Made by a program: the position numbers and the translations under genes. A stretch of 64,000 nucleotides of DNA from an uncultured bacterium (lineage in GTDB: Bacteria; Verrucomicrobiota; Lentisphaeria; Victivallales; UBA1829), in NCBI GenBank assembly GCA_902780135.1, contig CACZEK010000001.1, forward strand, positions 230,841 through 294,840, given 5' to 3'. This document shows positions 8,585 through 16,947 of the stretch, one piece after another (position 1 is the stretch's first letter; each line of letters opens with the position of its first letter). Below the pieces are notes generated by a model. That model searched no databases. It had not been told where the DNA came from and saw only the letters and a program-made list of their open reading frames with translations.

Positions 8585-11190
8585 ATGATGACACGACATT
8601 TGAAGCCCTGATCGAATCGTATCTGGAGCTGTTCCGCAACGGGACCGCCCCGGACATCGACGATTTCACCCACCTCCACCCCGAATACGCCGAGCGGCTC
8701 GCCGACCTGCTGCCGCTGATGGTGAAGATGGAGGCGTGCGCCGCCGACAGCCGCCGGGACCGCGGTGTTTCAGGCGGGGATTTCCCCGACCTGAGCGGCT
8801 CGGACTACCGGCTGATCCGGAAGATCGGGACAGGCGGCATGGGCGAAGTCTTCGAGGCCACGCAGATCTCCCTGGACCGGAAAGTCGCCGTGAAGGTGCT
8901 TTCGCCGTCGCTGACCGCCGACCCGGCGCAGAGGGAGCAGTTCGAAAACGAGTCGCGCGTGATCGCGATGCTCCACCACCCGAACATCGTGAAGATCCTC
9001 AACGCGGGCGTGTGCGCCGGGCGGTGCTATTACGCCATGGAGCTGATCAACGGGACCGGCCTGAACCATTACGAAACGAACGCCCCGCGCGAGATCGCGC
9101 GCCTGGGGCTGCAGGCCGCCCGCGCCCTCTCCTACGCGCACAGCTGCGGGGTGCTGCATTGCGACGTGAAGCCCGCGAACCTGCTGCTGGACACGCACGG
9201 CGAGCTCCACATCGGCGACTTCGGGCTGGCGTTCGTGCTGCAGGACGCCGCTGGGAAGCAGGGCAGGCCCGGCATGCGGAGCGGGACGCTCCGCTACATG
9301 GCGCCGGAACGCCTCAGGCACGGGCTCAATTCGTTCGCCGGGGACCAGTATTCGTTCGGCGTGACGCTCTACGAGCTCATCACGCAGGCGCCGGTCCTGC
9401 AGGAACAGAACCCGCAGAAGCTCATCGACCGCATCTGCTCCGCGCCGCTCCCGCCGCTCCAATGCTCCGATCCGGACCTGGCGGCGATCGTCAACCGCTG
9501 CATCAGCTTCGACCCGTCGGCGCGTTATCCGGGCATGGCGAAAGTCGCGGAGGACCTGGAGCATTTCCTCCACCACGAGCCCGTTTCGGCGGCAAACACG
9601 TCGGCGTTCCGGAGGTTCCGCCTGTGGTCGAAGCGCAAGCCCGCCGTGGCCGCCCTGAGCCTGCTGGCGCTGGCGGCGTTCGCCGCGTTCGCCGCCGCCG
9701 TCACGGTCGGCCTCATCCGCACCAATTCCGCGCTGAAACTTGCCGAAAAAAACGCCGCCGCCGCAAACGCCGCCCTGTCCGACATCTTCGCGCACATCGA
9801 ACACCGTTCGCCGAGCGCAAGCGGAAGCGAACTCCTCTCCCGCCTGATGCCGTACTACCTGGACATCGCCGAACAGCGCAACCTGCCGCAGGCGGAAGTC
9901 GCCGACATGAACCTGATGATCGGGACGGCGGCAATGCGGTCCGGCAACTATCCGCTCGCCGAAAACGCGTTCCGGCGCGCAGGCGAATTCCGGCCCGACG
10001 CGAACACGCTGAACCTGCTCGCCGCCGCGCTCCGCCAGCAGGGAAAGACCGTCCAGGCGGACCAGATATCCCGCCAGGTCATTGAGGAATACCCGGATTC
10101 CTGCGAGGCGGTCGCCGCCTGCCTGTCGCTCGGCGAATACGACGGGGCGTTCGGGATGCTGCGTTCGCTGCTGCGGGACGACCCGGACAACCCCGACTAC
10201 CTTTACCAGTACGCCCTGCTGCTGGAGACGAGGCCGGACCGCGCCGCGCCGGAACGGATCGACGGCATCCCGGCGGACCAGGCGGTCCTGCTCAACAAGC
10301 TGGCGGAACAGTATCCCGACCGCCTGGACTTCGCATTGTCCACGGTGGACCTGATGAGCAGAAAACTGAACTCGAAGCAGACACGGTTCGCCCAGCAGGA
10401 CAGGCAGATGCTGGAACAGGCGCTGGCGCTCGCCGACCGCCTGCTGGCGCGGTATCCGAACACGCCCGAAGCGGCGGCCGCCGCCGCGGACCTGTACAGC
10501 GCCTACATCGCGCGCCTGCGCCGGAACGGCGACCAGGCGGCCGTCCGGAGCGAATCGGCGCGGCTTCACGGCATGCTGGAAATACTGTACCGCAACCCGG
10601 ACGCCCCGGACGAAGTGAAGGAGACCCTGCTCGCCATGCAGCTGGAACAGCTGGAACAAATGGCAGCGCCCGCACGGCCCCAGCCCGGATCGTCCTATCA
10701 GGAACTCGCCGCGAAGATACGGAGCGAACTGAACGACTACCACGGCGACAAGCTGGCGGATTTCCAGGCGAAACTGACCGAACTCGAGGCGAAACTTCCG
10801 CCGTCGATGCGGAACGGCGCCGTCCGTCCGCCGGGAGGGCGGCAGATGATCGGACAGGCCGCGCGGCAGAATGCTGCGGCACAGCAGAGGGCATGGGCGC
10901 GGAATCAGGCGGCGGCGCAGAACGGAAACAGGCCGGAACGCGGCGGACGCCCCTGGAACACTTTCATGCCGTCCGCGGGCGGCGAGATGCGCCCGTTCGC
11001 GCCGAACAGGTCAACGCTCAATCGTGGAGAGCAGGTACCGGGCGGCGTTGGCCGTGGCGTTCTCCGAGCCGGGCGCGAGCAGACGTCTGAGCTCGGCCAT
11101 GTCCCGCTCGACCTCGGCTCTGCGGGAACCGCCGGGCAGGATGCGCTCCATGGCGGCGGCGAGGACGGCGGGCCTGACCTGGAACTGTAA
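8581..11190 (+). CDS. Ser/Thr protein kinase with TM segment and C-terminal TPR-like repeats
   Basis: This is an 869-residue Hanks-type kinase. Residues 1-60 form the short helical N-terminal segment (HPEYAERLADLLP) seen in planctomycete-type kinases. The kinase domain has the glycine loop GTGGMGEV (83-90), Lys105 in VAVK, the catalytic loop HCDVKPAN (193-200, a non-RD kinase because Arg is replaced by Cys) and DFG (213-215). A single membrane helix spans about 356-379, followed by an extracytoplasmic Ala/Leu-rich region with TPR-like repeats and a Gln/Ala/Asn-rich tail. It starts with GTG overlapping the sigma factor stop. The frame stays open 180 bp into the antisense strand of lpxB, so the last 59 residues may be an extension after loss of the original stop. 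Confidence 0.88.
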   Translation: MNDDTTFEALIESYLELFRNGTAPDIDDFTHLHPEYAERLADLLPLMVKMEACAADSRRDRGVSGGDFPDLSGSDYRLIRKIGTGGMGEVFEATQISLDRKVAVKVLSPSLTADPAQREQFENESRVIAMLHHPNIVKILNAGVCAGRCYYAMELINGTGLNHYETNAPREIARLGLQAARALSYAHSCGVLHCDVKPANLLLDTHGELHIGDFGLAFVLQDAAGKQGRPGMRSGTLRYMAPERLRHGLNSFAGDQYSFGVTLYELITQAPVLQEQNPQKLIDRICSAPLPPLQCSDPDLAAIVNRCISFDPSARYPGMAKVAEDLEHFLHHEPVSAANTSAFRRFRLWSKRKPAVAALSLLALAAFAAFAAAVTVGLIRTNSALKLAEKNAAAANAALSDIFAHIEHRSPSASGSELLSRLMPYYLDIAEQRNLPQAEVADMNLMIGTAAMRSGNYPLAENAFRRAGEFRPDANTLNLLAAALRQQGKTVQADQISRQVIEEYPDSCEAVAACLSLGEYDGAFGMLRSLLRDDPDNPDYLYQYALLLETRPDRAAPERIDGIPADQAVLLNKLAEQYPDRLDFALSTVDLMSRKLNSKQTRFAQQDRQMLEQALALADRLLARYPNTPEAAAAAADLYSAYIARLRRNGDQAAVRSESARLHGMLEILYRNPDAPDEVKETLLAMQLEQLEQMAAPARPQPGSSYQELAAKIRSELNDYHGDKLADFQAKLTELEAKLPPSMRNGAVRPPGGRQMIGQAARQNAAAQQRAWARNQAAAQNGNRPERGGRPWNTFMPSAGGEMRPFAPNRSTLNRGEQVPGGVGRGVLRAGREQTSELGHVPLDLGSAGTAGQDALHGGGEDGGPDLEL

Positions 11191-12174
11191 GAACTCCTCG
11201 AACGCCTTCCGGTTCAGGATGATGTCGACCATCGTGAAGGCGTTGCGGAACAGTTTCCGGATGATCAGGATCGCGAAGATGAACGTGATGTAGTTGAGCC
11301 GGTACGCCACGACGAGCGGAAGCCCGGCGATGGCGCATTCCACGGTGACGGTCCCGGAGGCGGCAAGCCCCGCGGTGCATACCTGGACGGCGCGCGGCGT
11401 GTCGCCGCATTTGACCTCGATTTTGACTTCCTGCATTTCGGGATGCTTCCGCGTGAATTCGTCCAGCCCCTTCAGCACGTCCTGATACGTCTTCTCGCGC
11501 GGCAGGGAAATCGTGAAATACAGCTCGGGATGCCGCTTGTGGAGGATCAGCACCGTCTTCAGGAACGGCTCCAGCAGGCGCGACGTCTCGCTGCCGCGGC
11601 TGCCAGGCAGGATCAGCACGTGGTTCGGGTCGCGTTTCAGCGCCGGATCGGTGCGCTCGCGGACGATCTCGATGAGCGGATGCCCGCCGAAATGCGTCTC
11701 GAGGCCGGAGCCCGCCCACACTTCCTCCTCGAACGGGAAGATCACGACGAGCTTGCGGCAGTATTTCGCGATGCGCGGGATATTGGATTTGCGCCACACC
11801 CAGACCTGCGGGCTGACGAACCAGACGACCGGGATGCCGAGCTTCCAGAGCTGTTTCGCGAGGCGGATGTTGAATCCGGGATTGTCGATCACCATGACGA
11901 CGTCCGGGCGTTCCTTCTTCGCCAGCTCGATGCACTGGAAGAAAATGCGGATGAACGTGCCGATCTTCTCCAGCACCTCGATAAATCCGACCACGCCGAG
12001 TTCGGAGGAATCCACGAAAAGGTCCACGCCCGCCTCGCGCATGCGGTGCCCGCCCATGCCGCGCACGACCGCGCCGGGGCACTGTTTCATCACTTCCTGC
12101 GCGATGCGCGCGCCGTAGAGGTCGCCGGACGATTCGCCGGACATGATCCAGACGAGCGGTTTTTCCTGACTCAT
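11011..12174 (-). CDS. lpxB: lipid-A-disaccharide synthase
   Basis: This glycosyltransferase condenses UDP-2,3-diacylglucosamine with lipid X to the lipid A disaccharide at the inner membrane. The 387 residues match the family length. The N-terminus has the GESSGDLYGA motif and VRGMGGHRM. The middle has LPGSRGSE of the UDP-binding fold, and later ASGTVTVECA. GGAG precedes the ATG by 9 nt. It follows ffh by 27 bp on the same strand, a likely operon. Its presence shows that the organism makes lipid A. The 3' end overlaps the tail of the convergent kinase gene. Confidence 0.95.
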   Translation of the reverse strand: MSQEKPLVWIMSGESSGDLYGARIAQEVMKQCPGAVVRGMGGHRMREAGVDLFVDSSELGVVGFIEVLEKIGTFIRIFFQCIELAKKERPDVVMVIDNPGFNIRLAKQLWKLGIPVVWFVSPQVWVWRKSNIPRIAKYCRKLVVIFPFEEEVWAGSGLETHFGGHPLIEIVRERTDPALKRDPNHVLILPGSRGSETSRLLEPFLKTVLILHKRHPELYFTISLPREKTYQDVLKGLDEFTRKHPEMQEVKIEVKCGDTPRAVQVCTAGLAASGTVTVECAIAGLPLVVAYRLNYITFIFAILIIRKLFRNAFTMVDIILNRKAFEEFLQFQVRPAVLAAAMERILPGGSRRAEVERDMAELRRLLAPGSENATANAARYLLSTIER

Positions 12175-12201
12175 GATCGTTTGCTCCAGGGGTGCGGAAG
12201 T

Positions 12202-13638
12202 TTATTTCTTGCGGCGTTTCTTCTTCGGCGGGGTGTAGTTGCTCCCGCGCATGCGGAAACCGCCCATGCCGCCGAAGCCGCCCATGCCCATGCCGCCGCC
12301 GAAACCGCCCATGCCGCCGCCGAAGCCGCCGCGCATGCCGCCCGCCATCCGGTCGAGCAGGCTGTTGTTCTTCATGACTTTCTTCATGAGGAGGAACTGC
12401 TTGATGAGCTGGGAGACCTCTTCGACGGAACGCCCGGAGCCCTTCGCGATGCGGCGGCGCCGCGGCATGTCGATCTGTTCGGCGTTGGCGCGTTCGTATT
12501 TGGTCATGGAGCAGATGATCGCCTCCATGCCCGCGAATTTCGAGGGGGCGAGCTCGGCGACGCCGGACAGCTTGTCGCCGCCGGGCAGGAATTTCAGGAT
12601 GGCTTCGAGGCCGCCGAGCCGGGTCATCTGGCGCAGCTGCCCCAGGAAATCGTCGAAGTCGAACGTGTTCTTGCGGATCTTCTCCTCGAACTTCGCCGCT
12701 TCCTCCTGGTCGATCTTCTCCACGGCGCGTTCCACCAGCGAGACCACGTCGCCCATGCCGAGGATGCGGGACGCCATGCGGTCCGGGTGGAAGACGTCGA
12801 GGTCCTCCATCTTTTCGCCGGAACCGGTGAACTTGACGGGGCATCCGGTGACTTTGCGGATGGAGAGCGCCGCGCCGCCGCGCGCATCGCCGTCGAGCTT
12901 GGTGAGCACGATGCCTGTGATGTGGAGAGCGTCGTTGAAATGGCGCGCCACGGAGACCGCCTGCTGGCCGAGGGCGGCGTCCGCCACCAGCAGGATCTCG
13001 CCCGCCTGCGTCACGCTGGAGACCATCACGAGCTCCTGCACCATGGCGGTGTCGATCTGGAGCCGTCCGGCGGTGTCGACAATCAGGAAGTCGGCGTTTT
13101 CCGAGCGGGCGCGGTCGAGCGCATGAAGCGCGATGCCGGGCACGTCCCCGACGCCTTCCTCCGCGTAGACCGGGACGCCGATCTCGCCGCCGAGCACCTT
13201 CAGCTGGTCGATTGCGGCGGGACGGTACACGTCGCACGCCGCGAGCAGAACTTTCTTTCCCTTGTTCTTGAGGTGGAGAGCGAGCTTCGCGCTGGTCGTC
13301 GTCTTGCCGGACCCGTGCAGGCCGACCATAAGGATGACGTTCGGATGCGCCCCCGTGTTGAGTTCCGCCTCGGCGGATCCCATGAGCTCGACGAGCTTGT
13401 CGTGCACGATCTTGACCGCCTGCTGGCCGGGCGTGACGCTCTTCACGACCGCCTCGCCGAGGCATGCCTGCCGGACTTCGGAAACGAACTCGTCGGCGAC
13501 CTCGATATTGACGTCGGCGTCGATCAGGGCGTCGCGGACGTCCTGCATGGATTCGGCGATATTGGATTCGGAGATGGTCGTCTGGCCGCGGAGCTTGCGG
13601 AAGACTTCCTGGAATTTATCGGAAAGATTTTCAAACAT
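12202..13638 (-). CDS. ffh: signal recognition particle GTPase Ffh
   Basis: This protein binds signal sequences of nascent inner-membrane proteins and delivers ribosomes to FtsY. The N domain occupies about residues 1-95. The G domain follows with GLHGSGKTTT (G1), DTAGR (G3) and TKLDG (G4). The C-terminal M domain ends in a Gly/Met/Phe-rich tail (about 435-465) and a basic end. The total of 478 residues is slightly long for the family because of the glycine-rich tail. Transcription comes from a promoter whose -10 overlaps that of the divergent pseudouridine synthase gene. No 4.5S RNA gene was recognised nearby. Confidence 0.96.
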   Translation of the reverse strand: MFENLSDKFQEVFRKLRGQTTISESNIAESMQDVRDALIDADVNIEVADEFVSEVRQACLGEAVVKSVTPGQQAVKIVHDKLVELMGSAEAELNTGAHPNVILMVGLHGSGKTTTSAKLALHLKNKGKKVLLAACDVYRPAAIDQLKVLGGEIGVPVYAEEGVGDVPGIALHALDRARSENADFLIVDTAGRLQIDTAMVQELVMVSSVTQAGEILLVADAALGQQAVSVARHFNDALHITGIVLTKLDGDARGGAALSIRKVTGCPVKFTGSGEKMEDLDVFHPDRMASRILGMGDVVSLVERAVEKIDQEEAAKFEEKIRKNTFDFDDFLGQLRQMTRLGGLEAILKFLPGGDKLSGVAELAPSKFAGMEAIICSMTKYERANAEQIDMPRRRRIAKGSGRSVEEVSQLIKQFLLMKKVMKNNSLLDRMAGGMRGGFGGGMGGFGGGMGMGGFGGMGGFRMRGSNYTPPKKKRRKK

Positions 13639-13656
13639 TTTACGGTCTCTTGCGCT

Positions 13657-13685
13657 TTGAAAAAATACAGACGGTGGTATATTAT
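13657..13685 (+). promoter_or_regulatory. sigma-70 promoter of the pseudouridine synthase gene
   Basis: TTGAAA (13657-13662), 17 bp, TATTAT (13680-13685), with GGTGG a few bases ahead of the -10. Overlaps the divergent ffh promoter. Confidence 0.65.
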
Positions 13686-13708
13686 AGCATAAGAATCAAA
13701 AAAATCTA
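13681..13708 (-). promoter_or_regulatory. sigma-70 promoter of ffh-lpxB
   Basis: On the minus strand, TAGATT (13703-13708), 16 bp, and a perfect TATAAT (13681-13686), 43 bp before the ffh start. Shares 5 bp of its -10 with the plus-strand promoter. Confidence 0.65.
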
Positions 13709-13746
13709 TCCCGAACAAGAAAAAACCCCTCTTTTTTATCGGAATC

Positions 13747-14739
13747 ATGCAGGACCGCATCATCAGCGCCACCGCCGGGCCGGAACTCGAAGGCGTACGC
13801 CTGGACCATTTCCTCTCCGGGCGGTTCACCTACCAGTCCCGGACCGGATGGCAGTCGATCATCCGCGAGGGCCGGATCGCGGTCAACGGCATCCGGGTGC
13901 GGGCGTCGCGCCGCCTCCATGCGGGCGACGTGGTCACGTTCGACGTGCAGGGGATCGCCGAGCCGGACGTGGACCCGTCGTATTCGGTCGTGCTGGACCG
14001 CCCCGGTTTCCTGGTCGTGTCGAAATCGGGCTGCCTGCCGGTCCATCCGTCGGGCTGCTATTTCCGGAACACCCTGCTGATGCTGATGAAGGAACGCTAC
14101 GGCGAGCTGTTCGTCGTGAACCGTCTCGACCGGGAGACCTCCGGGCTGGTCGTGCTCGCGAAAGACCCGGAAACGGCGGGCGTCCTGAGCGGGCTTTTCG
14201 CGACGCGCCGGGTGGAGAAGACCTATCTCGCCGCCGTATTCGGCTCATTTCCCGCCGGGACGGTCGTGAAAAACGGCTGGCTCTCGTCCGATCCCGGTTC
14301 CCCGGTGCGGAAGAAACGGCGGTTCACGGAGGACGATCCGGGCACGGAGGATGCTGAACCGTGCGGCACGGAGTTCACCTGCCTGAAGACCCGCGGCGGA
14401 TACAGCCTCGTCGAATGCCGTCCGCACACGGGCCGCCTGCACCAGATCCGCGCCACGCTGTGCTCCTGCGGATTCCCGCTCCTCGGCGACAAGCTCTACG
14501 GTCCCGACGACACGATCTTCCTGCGGTTCACGGAGGACGCCATGACGGACGCCGACCGCGCGGCGCTGGTCCTGCCGACGCAGGCGCTCCACGCCTGGCG
14601 GCTCAAGTTCGCGATCCCCGGCACGGATGAGGCGGTCCGCTGCGAAAGCGCGCCGCCGGACGCGATGCTGGGGCTTTTCGCTCCGGACGCGGCGTCCGCG
14701 CTCCGCGCGCCGGACGGCTTTTCGGCGGAACACGCTTGA
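13747..14739 (+). CDS. RluA/RluD-family pseudouridine synthase
   Basis: The protein of 330 residues has an N-terminal S4 RNA-binding domain (about residues 10-70, REGRIAVNG) and a catalytic domain with the family motif RLDRETSGLVVLAK. The Asp of RLD is the nucleophile that isomerises uridine in 23S rRNA or tRNA. The motif RPHTGRLHQIR is also present. There is an insert of about 25 charged residues near 180-205. Which RNA position is modified cannot be told from sequence; RluD-like activity is a guess. The divergent promoter is shared with ffh. Confidence 0.9.
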   Translation: MQDRIISATAGPELEGVRLDHFLSGRFTYQSRTGWQSIIREGRIAVNGIRVRASRRLHAGDVVTFDVQGIAEPDVDPSYSVVLDRPGFLVVSKSGCLPVHPSGCYFRNTLLMLMKERYGELFVVNRLDRETSGLVVLAKDPETAGVLSGLFATRRVEKTYLAAVFGSFPAGTVVKNGWLSSDPGSPVRKKRRFTEDDPGTEDAEPCGTEFTCLKTRGGYSLVECRPHTGRLHQIRATLCSCGFPLLGDKLYGPDDTIFLRFTEDAMTDADRAALVLPTQALHAWRLKFAIPGTDEAVRCESAPPDAMLGLFAPDAASALRAPDGFSAEHA

Positions 14740-14763
14740 CAAAACGTTTTTTTGCAGTATATT
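14736..14763 (+). promoter_or_regulatory. sigma-70 promoter of the BamE-like lipoprotein gene
   Basis: Consensus TTGACA (14736-14741), overlapping the stop of the previous gene, 16 bp, then TATATT (14758-14763). Confidence 0.65.
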
Positions 14764-14823
14764 GTATAGAATTGTTTTTTATCGTCCGAGCGCTTTTTCC
14801 ATCAGCCCCGAAAGGAAACGGAA

Positions 14824-15192
14824 ATGATCCGACACACGATCCTGGTCCTCGCCTGCGCCGCAATCGCCGCGGCGACCGCTTCCTGCGGATATTTCCAGGC
14901 GGAGCGCCAGCGCGAAAGACTGGCGGACATCCGGGTGGGCATGACCAAGGGCCAGGTCGTGGAGATCGCCGGGGAGCCGCTCAACAGGGAACTCTACAGC
15001 ACGGACAATTACTGGTTCTACTACACCGACCCCAAATGGTACGACGGCCTGGTCACGCAGGACGAGTGCACGCCGTTCCTCTTCGACGACGAGGGCGTCC
15101 TGCAGGGCTGGGGCAACCGGTATTTCCGCGAACACGGCATCATGTCCGTCTGGACGCAGGAAGCCATCAACAGTTCCATCTGGTTCTTCTAA
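14824..15192 (+). CDS. small lipoprotein with BamE/SmpA-like fold
   Basis: This 122-residue protein has a signal peptide ending in a lipobox (TASC, Cys about 21) and so is probably anchored in the outer membrane. The mature part has IRVGMTKGQVVEIAGEP, which is the signature of the SmpA/OmlA (BamE) family, where this helix-turn starts the two-helix, three-strand fold. BamE assists the BAM outer-membrane protein assembly complex. Whether this one is BamE itself or another small lipoprotein of the fold is open. AAGGA lies 7 nt before the ATG. A strong promoter precedes it, and an HPr gene follows after 18 bp. Confidence 0.75.
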   Translation: MIRHTILVLACAAIAAATASCGYFQAERQRERLADIRVGMTKGQVVEIAGEPLNRELYSTDNYWFYYTDPKWYDGLVTQDECTPFLFDDEGVLQGWGNRYFREHGIMSVWTQEAINSSIWFF

Positions 15193-15210
15193 CATCCCGA
15201 AAGCATCCGC

Positions 15211-15483
15211 ATGTATCAGCAAACCGTCGTAATCCGCAACAAAGCCGGCATCCACTGCCGTCCGTCCAGCGTCATCATGTTCACAGCCGAGCCGTACGCG
15301 GCTTCGCATGACATTCTGATCACCGGTCCCCGCGGGGCGGCCAAGCTCACCAGCATCCTCGACCTGCTCACCATGGGGCTTCAGAAGGGCGAGGAGGTCA
15401 CGATCGCCGTGACCGGAGAAAAAGAGGAAGAGCTCTGCAAAAAGCTCGCGGAACTCTTCGAAACCGAATTCGACTTCACCTGA
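15211..15483 (+). CDS. HPr-family phosphocarrier protein
   Basis: This 90-residue protein has His15 in the motif AGIHCRPSS, the site phosphorylated by PTS enzyme I. Ser48 in KLTSILDLL aligns with Ser46 of Bacillus HPr, the HPr-kinase site. GLQKGEEVTI matches the conserved C-terminal part. Both phosphorylation sites therefore look intact. The gene lies between a lipoprotein gene and trkA; no enzyme I, EIIA or HPr kinase is in the window. It may act in sugar PTS transport or in carbon/nitrogen signalling. Confidence 0.9.
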   Translation: MYQQTVVIRNKAGIHCRPSSVIMFTAEPYAASHDILITGPRGAAKLTSILDLLTMGLQKGEEVTIAVTGEKEEELCKKLAELFETEFDFT

Positions 15484-15570
15484 CAACCGTTTGCCCGGCC
15501 AGGCGGGACATGCCGTTTCCGGCAGACGGGAAGGCGGACATGCCGCGGAGGACGCCGGGGGAGAGCATCT

Positions 15571-16929
15571 ATGAACATCATCGTGATCGGAGCGGGCGAA
15601 CTTGGGCGGCTTCTGACGTCCGCGCTCAGCGAAGAAGACCATGACGTCGTGATCGTCGACAGCGACGCCGACGAACTCGCCCGCGTCTCCGACAAGTTCG
15701 ACGCCATGACCATCGCGGGCAGCTGCTCCAACGTCGGCACGCTGAAGCAGGCCGGGGCGGAGACCGCCGACGCCGTGCTGGCGGTGAGCGGCGACGAGGC
15801 GGCGAACATCCTCGCGTGCCAGATCGCCAACAAGCTCGGCGTGAAGCACACGGTCTGCCGCCTGTACAGCAACGACTGTTTCTCCGAGGAAGACGGCATC
15901 ACCCCGGCGACCTACGGGCTCTGGCGCACCTTCTCCTCGCCCGAGGAATCCGCCGAAAAGATCCTCGCGGTCCTCACCAGCCCCATCACGCTCGAATCCA
16001 TCAACTTCACGAACCCGGACGCCGCCATGCTCGTGCTCGAGATCACGCGGTCCAGCATCCTGCAGGGCGTCCGCATCCGCGACATCCCCGGACCGGAACT
16101 CCTCCGCAAAATCCGGTTCGCCGCGCTCGTCCGCGACCGCCAGCTGCTGATCCCGCACGGCGACACCCTGCTGATCCCCGGCGACCGCGTGTACGTCGCC
16201 GGACGGAAAGAGGACATCGACGCGTTCGTGGACTGGGCGACGCCGGAGAACGCCGGGAAGCCCTCGCGCATCATCGTCTCCGGCGACGACGACACCAGCG
16301 TGATCGTGGCGCGAAAGGCGCGCGAGCTCGGCTTCGGCGTCCGCATGATCGTGCGCGACGAAAAGACCGGCGAACGCATCCAGGACGAGATCCCGCCCGG
16401 GATCATGGTCCTGCACGGCGACCCGACCGACGAATCCCTGCTGGAAGACGCCGGGATCGCGGCCGCCGACGTCTTCGTCAGCGCGGCGCAGGACGACGAG
16501 GAGAACATCCTGTCCTGCATCATCGCCAAACGCCTCGGCGCGAAAAAGGTCATCAGCCTGACGCACCGCCCCGAATACATCCGCATCGCCCGCGAAATGG
16601 GCCCCATCGACTGCGCCTTCAGCGCCACCCTGGTCGCCGCGAACTCCGTGCTGCGCCTCCTCGAGGGCGGCAACAAGCGCGTCGACGTCCAGCTCCAGAG
16701 CTTCAGGGCCGCCATCTCCGAGTTCCGCATCAACGGCTGCTCCCCGCTCTGCGGGAAGGCGATCTCCGCCGCGAAGCTCCCCGCCAGCCTCGTCCTCGCG
16801 CTCGTCTTCCGCGGCAGCGAGATCTTCGCGCCCGCCGGGGACACCGTCCTGCTCGAGGGAGACATCGTGGTCGCGGTCGTCACGCGGGACACCATGCGGA
16901 CGGTCGAAAAGATTTTCCCCTCGAAATAA
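15571..16929 (+). CDS. trkA: Trk K+ uptake regulatory subunit TrkA
   Basis: This cytoplasmic protein of 452 residues gates the TrkH potassium channel. It is a duplication of two RCK units: an N-terminal Rossmann NAD(H)-binding domain (GAGELGRLL near residue 8, acidic VDSD near 30) with a TrkA_C domain up to about 220, then a second Rossmann (IIVSGDDDTS near 230) and second TrkA_C ending at 452. The ATG has GGGGGAG 7 nt upstream. trkH follows after 18 bp, so the two are an operon. Confidence 0.94.
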   Translation: MNIIVIGAGELGRLLTSALSEEDHDVVIVDSDADELARVSDKFDAMTIAGSCSNVGTLKQAGAETADAVLAVSGDEAANILACQIANKLGVKHTVCRLYSNDCFSEEDGITPATYGLWRTFSSPEESAEKILAVLTSPITLESINFTNPDAAMLVLEITRSSILQGVRIRDIPGPELLRKIRFAALVRDRQLLIPHGDTLLIPGDRVYVAGRKEDIDAFVDWATPENAGKPSRIIVSGDDDTSVIVARKARELGFGVRMIVRDEKTGERIQDEIPPGIMVLHGDPTDESLLEDAGIAAADVFVSAAQDDEENILSCIIAKRLGAKKVISLTHRPEYIRIAREMGPIDCAFSATLVAANSVLRLLEGGNKRVDVQLQSFRAAISEFRINGCSPLCGKAISAAKLPASLVLALVFRGSEIFAPAGDTVLLEGDIVVAVVTRDTMRTVEKIFPSK

Positions 16930-16947
16930 CCCCGCCGCGCCCGCCTT

